DNA of 6,125 nucleotides, taken from contig MIDO01000040.1 of assembly GCA_001831055.1 (NCBI GenBank), positions 7,602 to 13,726 of the forward strand, given 5' to 3'. This DNA is from Verrucomicrobia bacterium GWC2_42_7 (GTDB lineage Bacteria; Verrucomicrobiota; Verrucomicrobiia; Opitutales; GWC2-42-7-A). The first letter of the stretch is position 1. Every line of letters begins with the position of its first letter. The notes beneath the pieces were generated by a model, which saw only the letters and a program-made list of their open reading frames with translations, was not told the DNA's origin and ran no database searches. The position numbers and the translations under genes were made by a program. Of this stretch, positions 1 to 4,937 are shown piece by piece.

Positions 1-70
1 CCCCAAGCCCCTTTCCGAAAAGGAGGCCGTTGCGCGAGAACAACTTCCTGCGGAAGTTGTTCCCTCGCAA
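1..70 (-). repeat. Family R repeat copy A, cut by the window edge
   Basis: Read on the minus strand, this matches the family R layout: a hairpin followed by a purine-rich linker that leads into a second hairpin. An 11-bp stem pairs 38-48 with 52-62, and its loop reads GCA on the minus strand. The linker (about 1-30) closely matches 3522-3549 in copy D. Only the last bases of hairpin 2 (ccccaa at position 1) are inside the window. The stem sequence differs completely from copies B and D, yet pairing is kept. Confidence 0.7.
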
Positions 71-266
71 GGTTCTTTTTTTGAAAGTATAGCATAAGAC
101 ATTAAAGTTCTTACAAAACAAATTTCCTCGCCCAAGAAAAATCGCTAGATTTTTCTTGGGCGATAATCGCTTTTCTTTGGAAAGCGCGAAAACTTTTCTT
201 TTCTTGTGAAAAGAAAGGTTTTCGCACCTTGTCTATTCTTTAATGTCTTATGATATACCTTGCGAG
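64..266. repeat. Nested cloverleaf-like inverted repeat
   Basis: An outer stem pairs 87-107 with 238-258 (20 of 21 positions). It is extended beyond a 14-base bulge by 9 further base pairs between 64-72 and 258-266. Inside it sit three adjacent hairpins: 131-143 with 148-160 (13 bp, perfect), 168-173 with 181-186 (6 bp), and 186-203 with 208-225 (18 positions, one T-G pair). The single non-Watson-Crick position in the last stem would be a G-U pair in plus-strand RNA but an A-C mismatch in minus-strand RNA, which weakly favours a plus-strand transcript. No protein is encoded here. It could be a structured RNA, a cruciform or a decayed non-autonomous mobile element. Confidence 0.6.
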
Positions 267-339
267 CTCATCTTACTTGAGCCCCCCAGGAGCTAGGTTG
301 CTTAATACAATTAACAACAACGAATCCCTCAAAAAACAT

Positions 340-463
340 CCGAAAAAGGAACTTTTGCGTGTATAATAAACTCCGCAAGGAATTTATTATACGCGCAATA
401 ATCTCTTTTTCGGAAAGGGGTTTGGGGAAACGCTTTTGGGGGACCAAAAGCAGTTTCCCCAAA
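340..463 (+). repeat. Family R repeat copy B, complete two-hairpin form
   Basis: Hairpin 1 has an outer stem 340-348 with 405-413 (9 bp). After an internal loop, a long inner stem 355-374 with 379-398 follows, with one mismatch and one T-G pair, closed by a GCAA loop at 375-378. Hairpin 2 (421-463) pairs 421-431 with 453-463 and 432-439 with 444-451, with one unpaired A at 452 and a GGGA loop at 440-443. Both loops fit the GNRA pattern on this strand. The copy ends 52 bases past the stop codon of the carbonic anhydrase gene and faces it. Confidence 0.75.
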
Positions 464-474
464 AAAGAAGGGAA

Positions 475-515
475 TCCGCAGCCCAACGGACTCAAAAACT
501 GAAATAATATCTTTC
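475..515 (+). repeat. Family H repeat, 3' half only
   Basis: This stretch aligns without large gaps to 3780-3822, the right end of the full family H copy. Shared blocks include ccaac, actc, aaact and aaataa. No matching left arm lies upstream, where family R copy B ends instead. It directly abuts the stop codon of the carbonic anhydrase gene. It is probably a truncated remnant. Confidence 0.55.
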
Positions 516-1343
516 TTATTCTAGGACATTTTTAGTTTCCAGCTCCGAAATAATAGAGAGGATACGTTTTGCTGCGCTATCGGAGTCGACGAAGGAGACT
601 TTACCGGTCTTCATGTCGTAGGTGCCGACGTCAAAGGTAACCTTTCCATCGAGAATGGCTTTGCGGACATAAGGGCTCGTAGTTAGGATGAACTCGATGT
701 TTTTCCATTGAGTTTCGATCGCAACCAGAGTGGCGAAATCCGTATTTGGGAATTGAGCGCTCACCTTGTTTGCAGCCTTGATCGCTGGCTGGATGATGTT
801 GGCCAATTCACGTACATTCTCGGGAACCTCTGGTTTTTTCTCGAATTGATGGTTGTAAAACTCGATGGCCATCTTTGTTGTATTGCAATCAGAGTGGGCC
901 AAAAAGAGAATAAAAGGCACTTTTAAGTCGTAGATGCCCATTGCGATACTTCTTACAAGCGTACCACCGGCTACCCCACCCGCATTTCGGATCGAGTAAA
1001 TGTCTCCCGGAGCGCTGTCAAAAATCGAATCGGGAGTTATCCTCGCATCTGAACACGAGACAACACCGACTTTGGGCGATTGTGGCGAGAGTGTAACTTT
1101 TTTAATATCGGCTACACTTACTTTGGTATGCCTCAGAGTCCCTGAAATAAAACGCGCATTTCCCTCCACAAGCTCTTTCTTCAAGTCGGCTATCTTAGCT
1201 GTCGCCAATGGATCTATTTTTTGCGCATTTGCTGCCGAATTGCCATTTTTCCTCTCGTGGTTCGAGTCTGCATGGCAAAACGTACCTGCTGTGATAAGTG
1301 CACCAATTAACGCACATGTGGTAAATAATTTTGTCGTTTTCAT
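516..1343 (-). CDS. Exported beta-class carbonic anhydrase
   Basis: The 275-residue product should interconvert CO2 and bicarbonate at a zinc site outside the cytoplasm. Residues 1-25 look like a Sec signal peptide: basic MKTTK, a hydrophobic stretch to about 22, and a likely cleavage after CHA at 25. Beta-class hallmarks are present: CSDAR (Cys97, Asp99, Arg101), SIRNAGG (117-123), and HSDC (His150, Cys153), which gives the Cys-His-Cys zinc ligands plus the Asp-Arg pair. The residue after the last ligand is Asn154, where Gly is usual. The C-terminal TYDMKTGKVSF (241-251) matches the family's final strand. The start is the only Met that keeps the signal peptide. No Shine-Dalgarno sequence is visible upstream. 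Neighbours on both sides are repeats, so it is probably monocistronic. Family assignment is firm; the periplasmic location is inferred from the signal peptide. Confidence 0.93.
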   Translation of the reverse strand: MKTTKLFTTCALIGALITAGTFCHADSNHERKNGNSAANAQKIDPLATAKIADLKKELVEGNARFISGTLRHTKVSVADIKKVTLSPQSPKVGVVSCSDARITPDSIFDSAPGDIYSIRNAGGVAGGTLVRSIAMGIYDLKVPFILFLAHSDCNTTKMAIEFYNHQFEKKPEVPENVRELANIIQPAIKAANKVSAQFPNTDFATLVAIETQWKNIEFILTTSPYVRKAILDGKVTFDVGTYDMKTGKVSFVDSDSAAKRILSIISELETKNVLE

Positions 1344-1637
1344 ATCATTGTATATTCTTTTAGACGCGAAGTCGGGTTAAGAAGTTGTTATAAATTCCCA
1401 AAATGGGCTTTATTTTTCCTAATCTAGAAAAACAATCGCCTTAAAAAAACTACAATCGTTTTCCTCAAACACAGTAGCAATGGGGCCCACCTTCATTAAA
1501 ACGAGCTTGCGTTTCAAACCCGCATCCTAGCACAACCCTTCCTAAAATAAAATATAAAAACAACCAAATTCGCTTTTTAGGAAAAATTTTGGGAAAAGGA
1601 GATATAGCATACTGCAAAATAGAAGTGACAAGGTGCG

Positions 1638-1758
1638 GAAATCCTTCTTCATTTTTTCGAGATAAAAATAAAAAAAGTGGATATCCCCAAAGCTCTTTAC
1701 AAAAAAAGAGATTTTTAGAGATATCCACTTTTCTTTCTATGAAAAAAGGAAGGATTTC
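1638..1758. repeat. Long imperfect inverted repeat
   Basis: Outer arms 1638-1647 and 1749-1758 are perfect 10-bp complements, continued inward by A/T-rich complementary runs with a small offset. Inner arms 1673-1685 and 1720-1732 are perfect 13-bp complements. The roughly 34-base centre is unpaired. The whole could fold into a hairpin of about 120 bases. No similar copy was seen elsewhere in the window. It could be a decayed non-coding mobile element or a structured RNA. Confidence 0.55.
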
Positions 1759-1833
1759 AAATGAATCCACCTATTTATCCCAACAAAACAGGATAATTTA
1801 AGAACAAATTTGCTGTTTTTAAACGACTAAAGG

Positions 1834-1875
1834 GTTATATAGTTAAATGCATTGAGAATGGAGATGAGGAAACCC
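1834..1875 (+). repeat. Family I short repeat, copy 1
   Basis: About 42 bases align with 2542-2581 on the same strand, with one 2-base gap and a handful of substitutions, mostly transitions. Shared blocks are gttata, aaatg, attgaga, tggag and ggaaaccc. The bases just after it (1876-1896) recur in inverted form at about 2657-2678, so pieces of a larger unit appear to have been shuffled. Confidence 0.55.
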
Positions 1876-1920
1876 TTCTTTTTGAGGTAAGAAAAGAAAG
1901 CGTTTCCGGCGGAAGGCATG

Positions 1921-2022
1921 AGTTCAAGTTTTTGAGTGTATTGGACAGCGGACTCACACTTCCTCACGTACGTGTGTGCTCTCGGTCATGTTTGCCTTGT
2001 CCGCCTTCTCAAAAATAGAACT
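1921..2022 (-). repeat. Family H repeat, full copy 1
   Basis: The reverse complement aligns with 3717-3807 along its length: the block gagaaggcggacaagg, a central acgtacgt palindrome, then gagtccg, gtccaa and acactc. Terminal inverted repeats pair 1921-1936 with 2008-2022, with one gap and one mismatch. An inner stem pairs 1948-1953 with 1999-2004 (6 bp). The central part has its own cacac/gtgtg pairing. No coding frame is present. The layout fits a small non-autonomous mobile element or a repeated structured RNA. Confidence 0.65.
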
Positions 2023-2058
2023 GATCGCTTCCCGCAACCTTCCCAAGAAAAACTAACA

Positions 2059-2097
2059 ATTTGGCAATCAAAATCTTGCAGATTTTGATTGCCAAAT
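2059..2097 (-). terminator. Strong hairpin downstream of rpmB, possible terminator
   Basis: A perfect 18-bp stem (2059-2076 with 2080-2097) is closed by a 3-base loop that reads GCA on the minus strand. It lies about 87 bases past the rpmB stop, and on the minus strand a T-rich stretch follows the stem. This fits an intrinsic terminator for rpmB, though the stem is AT-rich and the T-run is not immediate. It may instead be another intergenic repeat hairpin, since the same 3-base loop occurs in family R copy A. Confidence 0.4.
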
Positions 2098-2183
2098 AAA
2101 TTTAAGCTATTGGATCTTTCGGGGGAAATGCAAAAGTGTCTCGGCTGTTAATGCCTTTCACTATATAATAAAGACAGGGCGTC

Positions 2184-2414
2184 TTATGCCTTCTCTACTT
2201 TACCAGCCTTAATGGCTTTTACAGAAACCCACATCTTCTTAATTTGACCAGATGGAAGTTTTACACGGATTCTCTGTAAGTTTGGACGGAACCAACGCTT
2301 TGTTACCTTCGTAATGTGTGTTCCAATCCCTCCGCTCTTCTTGGATTGACCCTTGCGATTGATAATACGACCAGCTGTTGGACGCTTTCCTGTAACTGCA
2401 CAAATTCTTGACAT
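2184..2414 (-). CDS. rpmB: 50S ribosomal protein L28
   Basis: The 76-residue basic protein is a component of the large ribosomal subunit. It begins MSRICAVTGKRP, the characteristic L28 N-terminus, continues with a basic GGIGTHITKVTKRWFRPNLQ segment (about 38-57), and ends in VSVKAIKAGKVEKA. Its length is normal for L28. The frame stays open upstream to 2621 and could give 69 more residues. That extension is rejected because it is translated family R and I repeat DNA, and because L28 proteins start at MSRIC. Upstream of the ATG there is only a weak TTGGAAAC and no clear Shine-Dalgarno sequence. No rpmG or other ribosomal gene is adjacent. The sequence style resembles Verrucomicrobia L28, which is an inference from memory. 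Confidence 0.95.
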   Translation of the reverse strand: MSRICAVTGKRPTAGRIINRKGQSKKSGGIGTHITKVTKRWFRPNLQRIRVKLPSGQIKKMWVSVKAIKAGKVEKA

Positions 2415-2483
2415 GTTTCCAATTGTTAAGGCATCAAAAAGTATCCTCTGCCTTCTCAAATGCAAGCTCTTTTTTCCTTTTTT

Positions 2484-2530
2484 TGGGGAAAACTTTGGGG
2501 AAACTGCCTTTGGTCCCCCAAACGCTCCTT
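2484..2530 (-). repeat. Family R hairpin 2 alone, degenerate copy F
   Basis: Read on the minus strand, the core gcgtttgg, GGGA loop, ccaaaggc and a following gtttcccc match hairpin 2 of copies B, C and E. The inner stem has one mismatch and the outer left arm has decayed. Hairpin 1 is not present. It lies 70 bases or more upstream of the rpmB start, so it may fall in the promoter or leader region of that gene. Confidence 0.6.
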
Positions 2531-2541
2531 TTGGATAAGGT

Positions 2542-2581
2542 GTTATAGTAAAATGTATTGAGAGTGGAGGCGCGGAAACCC
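2542..2581 (+). repeat. Family I short repeat, copy 2
   Basis: Forty bases match 1834-1875 in the same orientation with a 2-base deletion. This copy lies directly beyond family R copy F, upstream of rpmB. In both copies the unit ends in ggaaaccc. A third, weaker ggaaaccc context occurs at 2650-2657 after a short gtgag/ctcac hairpin. Function unknown. Confidence 0.5.
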
Positions 2582-2670
2582 AATGATTTGGGGACAGAAT
2601 CTGTAACTTTTTGACTGCCAAATTATTGGTTTTTAGTGAGAAGTCTCACGGAAACCCTTTTCCTTACCTC

Positions 2671-2781
2671 AAAAAGAAACTTTTGCGCGGATATAAATTC
2701 CGAAGGAACTTTACGCGCAAAGATCTCTTTTTCGGAAGGGGTGGGGGGAAACGCTTTGGGGGGACCAAAAGCGGTTTCCCC
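2671..2781 (+). repeat. Family R repeat copy C, two-hairpin form with damaged stem 1
   Basis: The outer stem (2671-2677 with 2726-2732) and the basal ttgcgcg/cgcgcaa pairing (from 2683, and to 2720) of hairpin 1 are kept. The middle is asymmetric, and the tip reads ttcc-GAA-ggaa. The linker at 2733-2744 matches copy B. Hairpin 2 (2745-2781) has the ggggaaac/gtttcccc outer stem, and the loop region ends in GGGGA with a 1-base slip. It ends 58 bases past the stop codon of the acyltransferase gene and faces it. Confidence 0.68.
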
Positions 2782-2804
2782 GAAATAGATACTCCCTCTT
2801 TCCC

Positions 2805-2824
2805 GTGAAAAGAAAGGTTTTCGC
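2805..2824 (+). repeat. 20-base direct repeat of one arm of the nested inverted repeat
   Basis: These 20 bases are identical to 206-225, the right arm of the largest inner hairpin of the structure at 64-266. No complementary left arm is nearby, so this looks like a solitary fragment. It sits between family R copy C and the 3' end of the acyltransferase gene. Confidence 0.55.
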
Positions 2825-2839
2825 TTTCCCTCGTCCTCT

Positions 2840-3463
2840 CTAAACGATCACATTTTGGGGTGGCTGGATAGCGGCTATGGCGGCCATGATTCTGTTGGCT
2901 GCGACCTGATAGCGGTCTTCGGCAAACTCGCCTGGGTCGATTTCTTGAGGCATTAGGGGTGAGCCAAAGACAACCTTAACGGATCCTGTCAATGCAGGCA
3001 CCTTCCTTTGGCGACCCCAAATTTCATAGGACCCAAATATCCGTGTCGGCACGACCGGAACGCCCGTCTTGCAGGCCATCATTCCGATGCCTTTTTTAGC
3101 AAACTGTAGAACGCCATCGGGAGATCGGGTTCCTTCAGGAAAAACCATCACCCCTTTCCCTTTTTTCAACAATGTCAAAACTTGTTTAAATGCACCAAAA
3201 TCAGCCTCTCCGCGATCCACAGGAATAACATGTACACGCGGTAATAACCAACCTAAAAATCCCTTAAACAACGACTTTCGCGCAAAGTAATAAATCGGTC
3301 TAGATATGCAACCTCCCGCAAAGGCAGGGTCAAAAAAACTCGCATGGTTGCAAGCAATCAAAAAGCCTCCCTCCTTCGGAATATTCTGCATCCCAAAAGA
3401 CTCCCCGTCGTACGCGTCTACGAAGACCATATGGCAACATGTTTTTACTATGGTATATAACAT
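2840..3463 (-). CDS. 1-acyl-sn-glycerol-3-phosphate acyltransferase family protein (PlsC-like)
   Basis: The 207-residue product belongs to the LPLAT/PlsC family, which transfers an acyl chain to lysophosphatidic acid at the inner membrane to make phosphatidic acid. The four family blocks are visible in order: NHASFFDP (39-46, catalytic His40 and Asp45), ARKSLFK with a following hydrophobic stretch and VDRGEADF (61-89, Arg84), FPEGTRSPDG (108-117, substrate binding), and VPVVPTRIFGS (135-145). Length is normal for short PlsC proteins, and the N-terminal hydrophobic part is short. The exact acyl acceptor cannot be read from sequence. The ATG lacks a Shine-Dalgarno sequence; Met12 is a possible later start. 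Repeats flank it on both sides. The gene symbol is withheld because several LPLAT paralogues are common in such genomes. Confidence 0.9.
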   Translation of the reverse strand: MLYTIVKTCCHMVFVDAYDGESFGMQNIPKEGGFLIACNHASFFDPAFAGGCISRPIYYFARKSLFKGFLGWLLPRVHVIPVDRGEADFGAFKQVLTLLKKGKGVMVFPEGTRSPDGVLQFAKKGIGMMACKTGVPVVPTRIFGSYEIWGRQRKVPALTGSVKVVFGSPLMPQEIDPGEFAEDRYQVAANRIMAAIAAIQPPQNVIV

Positions 3464-3481
3464 ATTCTGCTTTTAGGTAAG

Positions 3482-3597
3482 TTTTGGGGAAAACCCATTT
3501 TGGTCACCCAAAATGGGTTTTCCCCAACCCCCTTTCCGAAAAGGAGGTTGTTGCGCGGCTATAAATTCCTTGCGGAATTTATAGCCGCGCAAATAAA
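3482..3597 (-). repeat. Family R repeat copy D, best preserved two-hairpin form
   Basis: Hairpin 2 is a perfect 20-bp stem (3484-3503 with 3508-3527) whose loop reads GTGA on the minus strand. Hairpin 1 is a perfect 19-bp stem (3551-3569 with 3574-3592) whose loop reads GCAA on the minus strand. A linker at 3528-3550 joins them, matching copy A. Both loops fit GNRA in the same orientation as in copy B. Stem sequences differ from the other copies but remain fully paired, which suggests a young copy or selection for pairing. It lies about 20 bases upstream of the acyltransferase start. Confidence 0.75.
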
Positions 3598-3695
3598 ATT
3601 AATAATCCATTCTGACTTCAGATTCTAATTTTTTCATACAGTAAGTTAAATATACTTGCAAGGGGAACAGGACTTTTGCTCCCTTCTCATAATCC

Positions 3696-3823
3696 GCAGA
3701 AAGATGTTAGTTTAAGCCTTCGAGAAGGCGGACAAGGGGAGAGCAAGGGAGCGTACATACGTACGTAACTGCGCTCGAGTCCGTAGTCCAACACACTCGA
3801 AACTTAAAATAACATTTTTCTGC
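3696..3823 (+). repeat. Family H repeat, full copy 2
   Basis: Terminal inverted repeats pair 3696-3716 with 3803-3823 (19 of 21), continuing inward through ttcgag at 3719-3724 and its complement at 3796-3801. Inside lie an inner stem gcggac/gtccgt (one G-T pair), a central gagcg/cgctc stem and a tacgtacgta palindrome. The block matches 1921-2022 in opposite orientation. Its right end abuts family R copy E directly. The remaining DNA at 3598-3695 shows nothing recognisable. Confidence 0.68.
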
Positions 3824-3864
3824 TTGGGGGAACGCTTTGGGGGGACCCAAAGCAGTTCTCCCAA
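3824..3864 (+). repeat. Family R hairpin 2 alone, copy E
   Basis: Outer arms 3826-3833 and 3855-3862 pair over 8 positions with one G-T pair. A single unpaired A at 3854 matches the bulge in copy B. The inner stem 3834-3841 with 3846-3853 has 8 bp and a GGGA loop at 3842-3845. Compared with copy B, both sides of the stem have changed together (gctttggg/cccaaagc against gcttttgg/ccaaaagc). It begins 8 bases past the stop codon of the lipoprotein gene and could end its transcript. Confidence 0.72.
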
Positions 3865-3872
3865 AAACTCCC

Positions 3873-4772
3873 TTACCGAACAGTAACAGAGATTTGTTCT
3901 TCTGCGTAGCCGTTAGCTTTTATGAAAAGGGAACCTTTACCTGGTTTTCCGCCTTGGATTTTTACAGTTTTGCTGGTTTCTCCTGAGGGGACGGTTACTT
4001 CTGACATAACAATGCTCTCGGGGATATCTGTCGTAATTTCGACAAACAGGCCACCTGCTGGAGCAGGTTGATCTAAGTGGAGGCTAAGGACTTTTTTCTC
4101 TCCGTTTGTCAATTGGAGAGGGCTCTCACTTAAATGGAGTCCGCTTGGAGCAACAAAAAGAGTGCCTACATCGGTTACTTTGTCTCCATTAACGAGTTGA
4201 ATGCGATAGTGTTTGTCGCTTGTTACAGGTGGGACTGTAAAATTGAGTGAGGTGAGGGAAGCATAGTGTGTGGGTGCAAACACATCTCCGACTTTGACTT
4301 TGTCCTGTGCGGTGAATCCACGTCCGATGATTCCGACCTTGCTTCCGACATGACTTCTATCCGTTTCGAGGGAAAAGACAGCTCTGTCGGTTACTTGGAG
4401 AGAATAAATGTCACTCCTTAAAGAGTGCTTGGTATTTGCGGCATGGTGGTGTTCAACCCATTCAATTTCATAGTAATAGTGGGAGACCTCTTGTCCTTTT
4501 GGCATTTTATATTCATATTCCCAGAAATGGTCACCTAGCCTGCTGGGCTTCATGCGCCTTGGCGTGCCATCAATGACAATCGAGGGCTTGTACGTGCCAT
4601 CAACAGATTGGTCGACAGTGATATCCGTCGACATCGTCAGCGTATAAGTCCCTAAAGAATTCGAGGAAACTTTTTCGGGAGAGATGGAACGTATTGGATT
4701 GTTTGCGCATCCAAAAAATAAAACTGAACTTAGTGTGGCTAAAGCCGAAAATTTAGTTAATTTTGCATTCAT
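3873..4772 (-). CDS. Predicted lipoprotein with an IPT/TIG-like domain and a C-terminal beta domain
   Basis: The 299-residue protein starts with a lipoprotein signal: basic N-terminus, hydrophobic 8-20, then FFGC with the lipidated cysteine at 22. Residues 38-128 are beta-rich and unrecognised, with a Tyr/His-rich part (HYYYEIEWVEHHH, about 98-110). Residues 133-207 resemble an IPT/TIG immunoglobulin-like fold, with VGSKVGIIGRGF and a later LNFTVPP. Residues 212-298 contain DQPAPAGGLFVEI and VTVPSGETSKTVKI, wording typical of bacterial Ig-like or Calx-beta-like repeats. These folds usually serve adhesion or surface scaffolding; no enzyme motif is seen. A promoter lies only a few bases upstream, so the transcript may be nearly leaderless, and no Shine-Dalgarno sequence is present. 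It is transcribed divergently from hemW. The substrate or partner is unknown. Confidence 0.85.
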   Translation of the reverse strand: MNAKLTKFSALATLSSVLFFGCANNPIRSISPEKVSSNSLGTYTLTMSTDITVDQSVDGTYKPSIVIDGTPRRMKPSRLGDHFWEYEYKMPKGQEVSHYYYEIEWVEHHHAANTKHSLRSDIYSLQVTDRAVFSLETDRSHVGSKVGIIGRGFTAQDKVKVGDVFAPTHYASLTSLNFTVPPVTSDKHYRIQLVNGDKVTDVGTLFVAPSGLHLSESPLQLTNGEKKVLSLHLDQPAPAGGLFVEITTDIPESIVMSEVTVPSGETSKTVKIQGGKPGKGSLFIKANGYAEEQISVTVR

Positions 4773-4778
4773 ATTTCA

Positions 4779-4809
4779 AATATAACAGGATTCATTTAAG
4801 CAATGACAA
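4779..4809 (-). promoter_or_regulatory. Candidate promoter of the lipoprotein gene
   Basis: On the minus strand, TTGTCA (4809-4804) is followed after 19 bases by TATATT (4784-4779). Only 6 bases separate the latter from the ATG, so transcription would begin at or close to the start codon. The -10 also reads TATATTTG. The spacing is 2 bases longer than the sigma-70 optimum. The same arrangement occurs in front of hemW, which supports both. Confidence 0.45.
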
Positions 4810-4890
4810 GATGCAGCAACCGAAGCTCTTTTTCTAAGTAAAAATTTCGTATTTTTTAGAGAAAAACGATCGTCGGCGAAGACTGAGACA

Positions 4891-4921
4891 TTGTCACAAC
4901 TCAACTGGAGTGTGGTATATA
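4891..4921 (+). promoter_or_regulatory. Candidate promoter of hemW
   Basis: TTGTCA (4891-4896) and TATATA (4916-4921) are separated by 19 bases, the same box and spacing as in the divergent lipoprotein promoter. The expected transcript start is about 10 bases before the ATG at 4938. No ribosome binding site lies between. An AT-rich imperfect inverted repeat (4840-4845 with 4851-4856, within 4831-4866) sits between the two promoters and could be an operator, but it is weak. Confidence 0.45.
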
Positions 4922-4937
4922 AAAAAAGACATTTTTA

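Larger units (their letters stand above)
1344..2183. other. 840-base intergenic region with repeats, no credible gene
   Basis: This lies between the carbonic anhydrase start and the rpmB stop. Short open frames exist on both strands at about 1465-1801. They overlap each other, run through an inverted repeat, are low in complexity and show no recognisable protein family, so they are not annotated. The stretch contains a long imperfect inverted repeat (1638-1758), a family I repeat (1834-1875), a full family H repeat (1921-2022) and an 18-bp hairpin (2059-2097). The part upstream of the carbonic anhydrase (1344-1460) should hold its promoter, but no convincing -35/-10 pair was found. Confidence 0.7.

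Noticed and set aside
268..495. 75-codon open frame on the minus strand
   Set aside because: It is a translation of family R copy B and the family H remnant, with no protein-family resemblance.
1000..1380. 126-codon plus-strand frame opposite the carbonic anhydrase
   Set aside because: It is a shadow of the beta-carbonic anhydrase, whose motifs are unambiguous.
1465..1801. Overlapping open frames on both strands
   Set aside because: They run through an inverted repeat, are low in complexity, lack ribosome binding sites and match no family I know.
2164..2186. aagac/gtctt hairpin at the rpmB stop as its terminator
   Set aside because: The stem is only 5 bp and overlaps the stop region; the 18-bp hairpin at 2059-2097 is the better candidate.
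2415..2621. In-frame N-terminal extension of ribosomal protein L28 by 69 residues
   Set aside because: L28 proteins begin at MSRIC-like sequence, and the extension translates family R and family I repeat DNA.
2611..2808. 65-codon plus-strand open frame
   Set aside because: It consists of family R copy C and linker DNA, and similar peptides arise from the other copies.
3661..3690. Possible small hairpin terminator or RNA around ggggaacag and ctccctt
   Set aside because: Only about 6 base pairs with a large loop and no second copy, so it is too weak to annotate.
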